Source: JAEUIX01 sp046156035 (GTDB lineage: Bacteria; Planctomycetota; Phycisphaerae; Phycisphaerales; UBA1924). Taken from it: a stretch of 43,764 nucleotides of DNA. Shown in pieces: positions 38,301-43,764 of this stretch. Position 1 is the stretch's first letter; each line of letters opens with the position of its first letter. The notes below the pieces were generated by a model. That model ran no database searches and was not told the origin of the DNA. It worked only from the letters and a program-made list of their open reading frames with translations. A program made the translations under genes and the position numbers. Where the stretch lies: NCBI GenBank assembly GCA_046156035.1, contig JBJXEW010000058.1, positions 1 to 43,764 of the forward strand. The letters run 5' to 3'.

Positions 38301-41300
38301 ATGGTGAGGTTCCTTGCGACCGTCGTGGCCCTGTCCTGCCTGTGCGCGTCCCTCGGGTGGGCGCAGCGGGCCCATGCCCAGCCCAATGCTGGCACCACTG
38401 GCACCGTTCTCGGCGCTGAGGCCGCGGCGTGGAAGGTGGTGGTCTCCGATGGCGTGGCACTCTCCCTTCATGCCGACACCGGCCCCGGCGGCACGCCCTG
38501 CCTGCGCATCGATTACGACTTCACACGCGGCGCGGGCTACGGCGGCGCGAGCCTGCCGCTCGCGCTTGACCTGCCCCCCAACTACGAACTCAACCTCGTC
38601 GTTCGCGGCACAGGCCCGGCCAACAACTTCGAGATCAAACTCGCAGACGAATCAGGCCTCAACGTGTGGTGGGTGAACCGGCGCGGGTACATGCCGCCCG
38701 CCGAGTGGACGCGCCTCGTGAACAAGCGTCGCCACTTCCGCTTCGCCTGGGGCCCGGACAGCACGCCGCTGGCTCGCGCAGGCCATGTGGAACTGGTGCT
38801 GGCGGCCAGCGAGGGGGGCAAGGGCTCGCTGTGGGTTGCGGGCCTCACGTTGCGGTCGATTCCGCCCAGCGTGCCCTACACAGGTACGCCGACCGCTACG
38901 GCAACGAGCGCGGCGGATGCGTCGCACGCCGCGCCGGGTGTGCTGGCGACGGCGCAAGACGCATGTCCCGGTTGGGCACCCGCGGCGGGCGATGCCGCGC
39001 CTGCGCTGACGATCGACTTTGGATCGCACCGTGAGATCGGCGGTGTGGTGCTGCACTGGCCGCTTGGCGCGGGGACGGCAGCGGCTTCGCCAGCGGAAGC
39101 CAATCTCACATCGGCCACGATCCAAGCGTCCGACGATGGCATCGGGTGGTCGGAACTGCGAGTGCTGCGCATCTCCGGCACAGGCCAGAATGCCATCGCC
39201 CTGCCGGACCTGGAGACGCGGTATCTGCGTGTGGTGGTCGCGCCGAACTCCCCCGGCATCCGGCGCGTCGAGGTCTTGGCACCCGCGGCGGGGGCATCGC
39301 CCAACGCCCTGTGGGCCGAACTCGCCCCGCGCGCTCCACGCGGCCACTTCCCCCGCTCCATGCTGGGCGAGCAGTCGTACTGGACGGTGGTGGGTCTGCC
39401 CGGCGATGACCGCGAAGCCCTGATCAACGAAGAGGGGCAGATCGAGGTTGACAAACGCTCATTCTCCATCGAGCCTTTCCTGCTTGTTGACGGCCAACTG
39501 CTCACCTGGGCGGATGGCATGCACGAGCAGAGCCTGCGCGATGGGTGGATTCCGATGCCCACGGTGGTGCGCACCCACGCGGCTCAGGGTATCGAGATGC
39601 GCATCGGCGCGTTCGTTGCCGGCACGCCGGGCGATGCGAACCTGTTCCCGTCCTACACCATCAAGAACACAGGCACCGCGGTCCGGCGCGGCCGCCTCGC
39701 GCTGGCCATCCGCCCCGTGCAGGTGCTGCCCCCCTGGCAAGACCTGAACATTGCCGGCGGCATCACGCCCGTGCGCACCGTCGCGCTCACTGAGCAGGGC
39801 GTCAGCATCAACGGCACGAAGGTAATCCTTCCCGCGCAGCTCTGCGAAGTGGCCGCGGCGACCGCCGACGACTGCGGCGGCGCCGACATAGTGGCGCTCT
39901 TGGCACGCGGCACCGTGCCCACCACGCGCGAAGCCACGTGCCCGCAGGCGGGTGCATCCGGTGTGGTCGTGCTGGATTGGGAACTCAAGCCGGGAGAATC
40001 GGCCCGTTACTGGCTGGTGGTGCCCATGCACGGCAGCGCCCGCCCGAAGGACAAGGCCATGCTTCCGATCGCGGCCGAGGGCTTTGAGCGCCTCGCAGCC
40101 AGCACCGCAGTGACGTGGCGAACCGCCGTGAACCGCGTACGAATTGATGTGCCCGCCGCGGGCCAGGGCTTCATGAACACCCTGCTGGCACAACAGGCGT
40201 ACATCCTCATCAACCACGACCGCGTGGCGGGCAACACTGGGGGGGGCGATGGTGGGGGGTTTCAGCCCGGGTCACGCACGTACGAGCGGTCGTGGATACG
40301 CGACGGTGCGATGACCTCCGCCGCGATGCTCGAACTCGGCCACACGCAGCTCGTGAAGGACTTTATCGACTGGTACGCACCCTTCCAGTTCGACAGCGGC
40401 AAGGTGCCCTGCGTCGTCGATCGGCGCGGGCCGGACCCTGTGCCGGAGCACGATTCGCACGGCCAACTCATCTGGGCCATCGCGAACACGCACCGCTTTA
40501 CGGGCGATCTAGAACTCGTGAAGCGCCACTACGGGCGCGTGCGCAAGGCGGTTGAGTTCATCGAGAGTTTGCGGGCCCAGCGCCTCACGCCCGAGTTCTC
40601 GGCCACCGGCCCGGCCCGCACCGAGCCCGGCAAACCCCCCGTGCCCGCCGCGGCCTTTCGCGGCCTGGTGCCCGAGTCCATCAGCCACGAGGGCTACTCC
40701 GCCAAGCCCATGCACAGTTACTGGGACACGCTCTTCATCCTGCGTGGCTTGAAAGACGCGGCGTACTTGGCAGGCATCGTCGGCGAAACCGGTGATGCCA
40801 CGAAGTGGGATGCGCTGGCCAAGGACATGCGTACATCCATCGTGGAGAGCGTGCGGCTGGTGCAGCAGGCCCACGGCATCGACTACCTCCCCGGGTGTGT
40901 CGAGCTTGGCGACTTTGATTCCACCTCGTCCACGATCGTCGCCTGGCCGGTTGACGAGGCGAGTGCTTTCCCGCGTGCGTGGGTTGATGCCACGTTCGAC
41001 CGCTACTGGAAGGAGTTCACCACCCGCCGCGACCGCACACCGCCCGTGTGGGAGGCCTACACGCCCTACGAGTTGCGGCACGTGGGCGCGTACCTCCGCC
41101 TGGGACGCAAAGATCGCGCCTGGGAAGTGCTGGACTGGCTCATGCAGCACCAGCGCCCGGCGGGGTGGCACCACTGGGCGGAGGTGGTGTGGCGCGAGCC
41201 GAACATGCCGCGCATGATCGGCGACATGCCGCACACGTGGTGCGGGTCTGATTTTCTCAACGCGGCCCGCGCGATGTTTGTGTACGAGGATGAGGCCGCG

Positions 41301-41630
41301 CAGCAGTTGGTGGTGTTCGCGGGAATCCCGGATGCGTGGGTGAGCGATCCTGCTGGCGTGGGCTTCCGTGCCCTGCCCACGGAGTTCGGGCCGCTCACCG
41401 CCAGCATGAAGCCCACCGGCCCGGGCACGATTACCGTTCGCGTTGAAGGTGCGGCGGGCGATGCGGCCGCCAGTACGCCCGTGCCGCGCGGCGTGTGGGT
41501 CGCGCTGCCCGGCATGAAGGATGGTCGCCCGCTCAATGGTGCCCGCCACAACAGCCAGCCGCTGAAAATCGAACCCGGCAACCGCGTGCTTGTGGAGGGC
41601 CTGCCAGCAACGATCGAGGCTTCGTACTAG
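38301..41630 (+). CDS. Large secreted glycosidase with carbohydrate-binding domains
   Basis: The 1109-residue protein has a signal peptide (about 1-26). A CBM-like beta-sandwich follows at 28-190 (LRIDYDFTRGAGYGGASLPL), then a discoidin (F5/8 type C)-like domain at 200-325 (ATIQASDDGIGWSELRVLRI). A beta-domain leads to an alpha/alpha toroid (about 625-1010), with YERSWIRDGAMTSAAMLELG, HDSHGQLIWAIANTHRFTGD and EAYTPYELRHVGAYLRLG. A C-terminal beta-domain closes it. The WIRDGA and HGQLIWA blocks resemble GH15, GH63 and glycogen-debranching enzymes, with acids as likely catalysts. It precedes a GH1 gene, so the pair may degrade an extracellular glycan. Exact family uncertain. Confidence 0.75.
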   Translation: MVRFLATVVALSCLCASLGWAQRAHAQPNAGTTGTVLGAEAAAWKVVVSDGVALSLHADTGPGGTPCLRIDYDFTRGAGYGGASLPLALDLPPNYELNLVVRGTGPANNFEIKLADESGLNVWWVNRRGYMPPAEWTRLVNKRRHFRFAWGPDSTPLARAGHVELVLAASEGGKGSLWVAGLTLRSIPPSVPYTGTPTATATSAADASHAAPGVLATAQDACPGWAPAAGDAAPALTIDFGSHREIGGVVLHWPLGAGTAAASPAEANLTSATIQASDDGIGWSELRVLRISGTGQNAIALPDLETRYLRVVVAPNSPGIRRVEVLAPAAGASPNALWAELAPRAPRGHFPRSMLGEQSYWTVVGLPGDDREALINEEGQIEVDKRSFSIEPFLLVDGQLLTWADGMHEQSLRDGWIPMPTVVRTHAAQGIEMRIGAFVAGTPGDANLFPSYTIKNTGTAVRRGRLALAIRPVQVLPPWQDLNIAGGITPVRTVALTEQGVSINGTKVILPAQLCEVAAATADDCGGADIVALLARGTVPTTREATCPQAGASGVVVLDWELKPGESARYWLVVPMHGSARPKDKAMLPIAAEGFERLAASTAVTWRTAVNRVRIDVPAAGQGFMNTLLAQQAYILINHDRVAGNTGGGDGGGFQPGSRTYERSWIRDGAMTSAAMLELGHTQLVKDFIDWYAPFQFDSGKVPCVVDRRGPDPVPEHDSHGQLIWAIANTHRFTGDLELVKRHYGRVRKAVEFIESLRAQRLTPEFSATGPARTEPGKPPVPAAAFRGLVPESISHEGYSAKPMHSYWDTLFILRGLKDAAYLAGIVGETGDATKWDALAKDMRTSIVESVRLVQQAHGIDYLPGCVELGDFDSTSSTIVAWPVDEASAFPRAWVDATFDRYWKEFTTRRDRTPPVWEAYTPYELRHVGAYLRLGRKDRAWEVLDWLMQHQRPAGWHHWAEVVWREPNMPRMIGDMPHTWCGSDFLNAARAMFVYEDEAAQQLVVFAGIPDAWVSDPAGVGFRALPTEFGPLTASMKPTGPGTITVRVEGAAGDAAASTPVPRGVWVALPGMKDGRPLNGARHNSQPLKIEPGNRVLVEGLPATIEASY

Positions 41631-41713
41631 CCCACATACCCACGGTCTTCTTGCCGTCCCGCCCTCCGCCCTCCGCCCCACGCGCCCGCGCCAACCCCTC
41701 AGGACACCCTCTC

Positions 41714-43081
41714 ATGCCCTTCCCGAAAAACTTCCTCTGGGGCGCGGCCTCATCCGCCTATCAAATCGAAGGCGCCGCATCAACCGACGGGCGCGGCCCC
41801 AGCGTGTGGGACATGTACTGCAAATACCCCGGCGCAACCTACGAAGGCCACACCGGCGATGTCGCCTGCGACCACTACCACCGCTCGCGTGAGGACGTGG
41901 CCCTCATGCAGCAGATCGGCCTGCAGGCCTACCGCTTCTCGCTGAGTTGGTCGCGCATCATGCCCGACGGCACCGGCCGCATCAACGAACCGGGCCTCGC
42001 CTTCTACGACAAACTGGTGGACGACCTTCTCGCCGCGGGCATCCAGCCCTTCTGCACGCTCTTTCACTGGGACTACCCGTACGAACTCTTCTGCCGCGGC
42101 GGCTGGCTGAACGCCGACTCGCCCAAGTGGTTCGCCGATTACGCGCAGGTGGTGGCGGCACGCCTGGGCGACCGCGTGAAGCACTGGATGACGATCAACG
42201 AGCCGCAGGTGTTCCTCAAGTGGGTTCACGGCGAGGGGCAGCAGGCCGCGGGCTACCGCCACAGCATGGTCGATCAACTCCGCGCCTCGCACCACTGCCT
42301 GCTGGCGCACGGGCACGGCGTGCGAGCCCTCCGCGCGGCGGCGAAGGCGCCCGCCACCGTGGGCTGGGCGCCCTGCGCCCTCATGAAACTGCCGCGCAGC
42401 CAGAAGCCCGAAGACATCGAGTTGGCCCGGCGCGCGTCGTTCGCGGTGGTGAACAAGGACCTCTGGAACAACGCGTGGTTCTATGACCCGATCCTCAAAG
42501 GCCACTACCCGGAGGACGGCCTGCAACTCTTCGGCACGGACATGCCCACCATCCGCCCCGGCGACATGGACGTGATCGCCACACCCACCGACTTCATCGG
42601 CGTGAACATCTACTGGGGCGACCCGGTGGAGCCAAGCACCACGGCCCCCGGCGGGTTTGCTCACACCAAACTGCCGCCCGGCCACCCGCAGACCGCGCTG
42701 CGTTGGCCGGTGGAAGAGTCGAGCCTCTACTGGGGCCTGCGCTTCATGCACGAGCGCTACGCCAAGCCGCTGTACGTGACGGAGAACGGCCTCTCGGCCC
42801 ACGACTGGGTGCACCTTGACGGCCGCGTGCACGACCAGCACCGCATTGATTTCACGCACCGCTACCTGAAGGGCGTGGCGAAGGCGATGGCGGAGGGCGG
42901 GGGGGGGGCCGACTGCCGCGGCTACTTCCACTGGTCGATCATGGACAACTTCGAGTGGGGTCAGGGGTACAAGGAACGCTTCGGGCTGATTCATGTGGAC
43001 TACGCGACGCAGAAGCGCACGCTGAAGGACTCGGCCCTGTGGTACAAGGCCCTGATCGCGGAGAATGGGAAGAGCGTGTAG
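41714..43081 (+). CDS. bglB: Family GH1 beta-glucosidase
   Basis: This retaining glycosidase cleaves terminal beta-linked glucose (or galactose) from oligosaccharides. The 455-residue length is standard for bacterial GH1. FLWGAASSAYQIEGAASTDG is the family start. TINEP gives the acid/base Glu163 and TENG gives the nucleophile Glu357. GYFHWSIMDNFEWGQGYKER is the C-terminal substrate block. It has no signal peptide and so should be cytoplasmic, taking up products of the secreted enzymes upstream. ATG 41714 has AGGA nine bases upstream. The exact sugar is not certain; the symbol follows the common GH1 name. Confidence 0.92.
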   Translation: MPFPKNFLWGAASSAYQIEGAASTDGRGPSVWDMYCKYPGATYEGHTGDVACDHYHRSREDVALMQQIGLQAYRFSLSWSRIMPDGTGRINEPGLAFYDKLVDDLLAAGIQPFCTLFHWDYPYELFCRGGWLNADSPKWFADYAQVVAARLGDRVKHWMTINEPQVFLKWVHGEGQQAAGYRHSMVDQLRASHHCLLAHGHGVRALRAAAKAPATVGWAPCALMKLPRSQKPEDIELARRASFAVVNKDLWNNAWFYDPILKGHYPEDGLQLFGTDMPTIRPGDMDVIATPTDFIGVNIYWGDPVEPSTTAPGGFAHTKLPPGHPQTALRWPVEESSLYWGLRFMHERYAKPLYVTENGLSAHDWVHLDGRVHDQHRIDFTHRYLKGVAKAMAEGGGGADCRGYFHWSIMDNFEWGQGYKERFGLIHVDYATQKRTLKDSALWYKALIAENGKSV

Positions 43082-43129
43082 GGCGCGGGGAAGGCACTGG
43101 GCATCGGGCACTGGGCACTGGTGCCGTGC

Positions 43130-43163
43130 CACCGACTTCCGACGCTTGGGGAGGAAGTCGGTG
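43130..43163. repeat. CACCGACTTCC palindrome
   Basis: This 11-bp perfect inverted repeat has a 12-base loop. It is the second copy of the family at 2886, with one stem pair changed on both arms. Confidence 0.8.
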
Positions 43164-43334
43164 CGGGCCTGAAGGCGTTCACCACAAAGGCACAAAGGGC
43201 ACAAAGGAAGGCACGGGGAAGGCACGAAGGCCCTACGCCCCAGCGGGGCGCACGATGGTTGCCACGGGTGGCTCTGCACCCCTGGATGGCCCCTCCCTCT
43301 CTTCTCCTGCACCCCAGCGGGGTGCGAGAGCAAT

Positions 43335-43362
43335 GAAAAAGGGGAGCCTTGCGGCCCCCCTT
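43335..43362 (-). terminator. Intrinsic terminator of the end-of-window gene
   Basis: On the minus strand AAGGGGGGCC-GCAA-GGCTCCCC is followed by TTTTT. It lies about 55 bp past the stop of the FN3-like gene. Confidence 0.75.
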
Positions 43363-43417
43363 GGTCTCTCAATCGTTTCCTTCGTGCTCTTCGCGACCTT
43401 CGCGGTCAATCTGCCTC

Positions 43418-43764
43418 TCAGGCCGCGATCCGCATCGGCTGCTCGCCGGCCAGCGTCGCAACCGTCTGCCCGCTGGCGGTCTTGCCGAAGTTGATGACGA
43501 AGGGGTCGCTCTCGGGGCCTGCGCTGTCGGCCCGCTGGCCCTGCACCGTGTACTGCACAGAGTCGGGCCCGGCGATGAACGTGCTGTCGATGAACTTCTT
43601 GCTGCCGGTCACGCCGATGAACGCGAACTCCGGCTGGCCGGGCAGTTTGCGGCGGATGATGTAACTCGTGCCCTGCGTGCCCTTGGGGTTGTCGGCCTTC
43701 CAGCGCAGGGTCAGCGAGCCCGAAGCGTTGTTGAGTTCGATGCTCAGGTCGCTGGGCTTGGCGG
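43418..43764 (-). CDS. Fibronectin type III-like protein, C-terminal part (cut by window end)
   Basis: The frame is open to the window edge, so only the last 115 residues are visible. They form one beta-sandwich unit: SIELNNASGSLTLRWKADNP, then GTSYIIRRKLPGQPEFAFIG, KKFIDSTFIAGPDSVQYTVQ and FVINFG. This has the spacing of an FN3 domain (W in strand B, Y in strand C, Y in strand F). Such domains mediate binding in extracellular or surface proteins. The N-terminal part and any signal are outside the window, so the main function cannot be given. A terminator follows at 43335. Confidence 0.7.
   Translation of the reverse strand, partial: AKPSDLSIELNNASGSLTLRWKADNPKGTQGTSYIIRRKLPGQPEFAFIGVTGSKKFIDSTFIAGPDSVQYTVQGQRADSAGPESDPFVINFGKTASGQTVATLAGEQPMRIAA

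Larger units (their letters stand above)
43082..43417. other. Repeat-filled spacer without a gene
   Basis: The spacer holds, in order, a GGCACTGGGCA repeat (43092-43123), the CACCGACTTCC palindrome (43130-43163) and CACAAAGG then GCACGAAGG iterons (43180-43229). A GCCCCAGCGGGGC hairpin, a CCACGGGTGG segment, a GCACCCCAGCGGGGTGC hairpin (about 43236-43330) and the terminator at 43335 follow. A CTTCGTG/CTTCGCG tract (43376-43406), which may be the inverse partner of the iterons, comes last. No coding frame is credible. Confidence 0.7.

Overview
This 43.8-kb window is GC-rich bacterial chromosome, most likely from a planctomycete of the class Phycisphaerae. The clues are a prepilin-type protein with an N-terminal GFTLIE methylation motif and a WDG tail, secreted enzymes ending in a dockerin-like NPDDLGD(F/Y)I repeat, a Kdo transferase (so an LPS-type outer membrane), and intergenic spacers full of short-iteron and palindromic repeats. 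The lineage is inferred from these features; no database search was possible. There is no prophage, integron or CRISPR array.

Layout. 0-3 kb: a solitary Phd/YefM antitoxin with the decayed tail of a PIN toxin, a prepilin-like protein, and a small unknown gene that has absorbed repeat DNA. 3-12 kb: rpiA, an AsnB-type amidotransferase followed by a family 2-like glycosyltransferase, an ALDH7-type aldehyde dehydrogenase, a lipoprotein amidase, tag (3-methyladenine glycosylase) and a MacB-type permease. 11.3-12.2 kb: a gene-free 884-bp element with 57-bp terminal inverted repeats and nested hairpins. 12-20 kb: a HI0933-type flavoprotein, a DUF418 membrane protein, prfA, a NatAB-like ABC exporter, a methyltransferase and RNase P RNA. 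20-30 kb: a degenerate Gfo/Idh protein, a fatty-acid module (two FabZ-like hotdog proteins around a long acyl carrier protein), a second DUF418 protein, recO, an HDOD-GGDEF regulator, fabD, a lipoprotein, fabG and a Fur-family regulator. 30-36 kb: an orphan beta-class DNA methyltransferase coupled to a secreted M14 carboxypeptidase, tRNA-Val, kdtA, a zinc-ribbon membrane protein and tRNA-Lys. 36-43 kb: a glycan-degradation group (a secreted glycoamylase-like protein, a large multidomain glycosidase and a GH1 beta-glucosidase). The window ends inside a fibronectin-III-like protein.

Two genome-level patterns stand out. First, about seventeen genes have a TAnnnT-type -10 box only 4-9 bases before the start codon and no Shine-Dalgarno sequence, which predicts leaderless transcripts. 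Genes without such a box often have a GGAG-type ribosome site instead. Second, most intergenic gaps carry repeats: a CCCACTC/GAGTGGG palindrome, a CACCGACTTC/GAAGTCGGTG palindrome (both with compensatory base changes between copies), and inverted pairs of CACAAAGG or GCACGAAGG iterons. The best-developed example is the 884-bp element.
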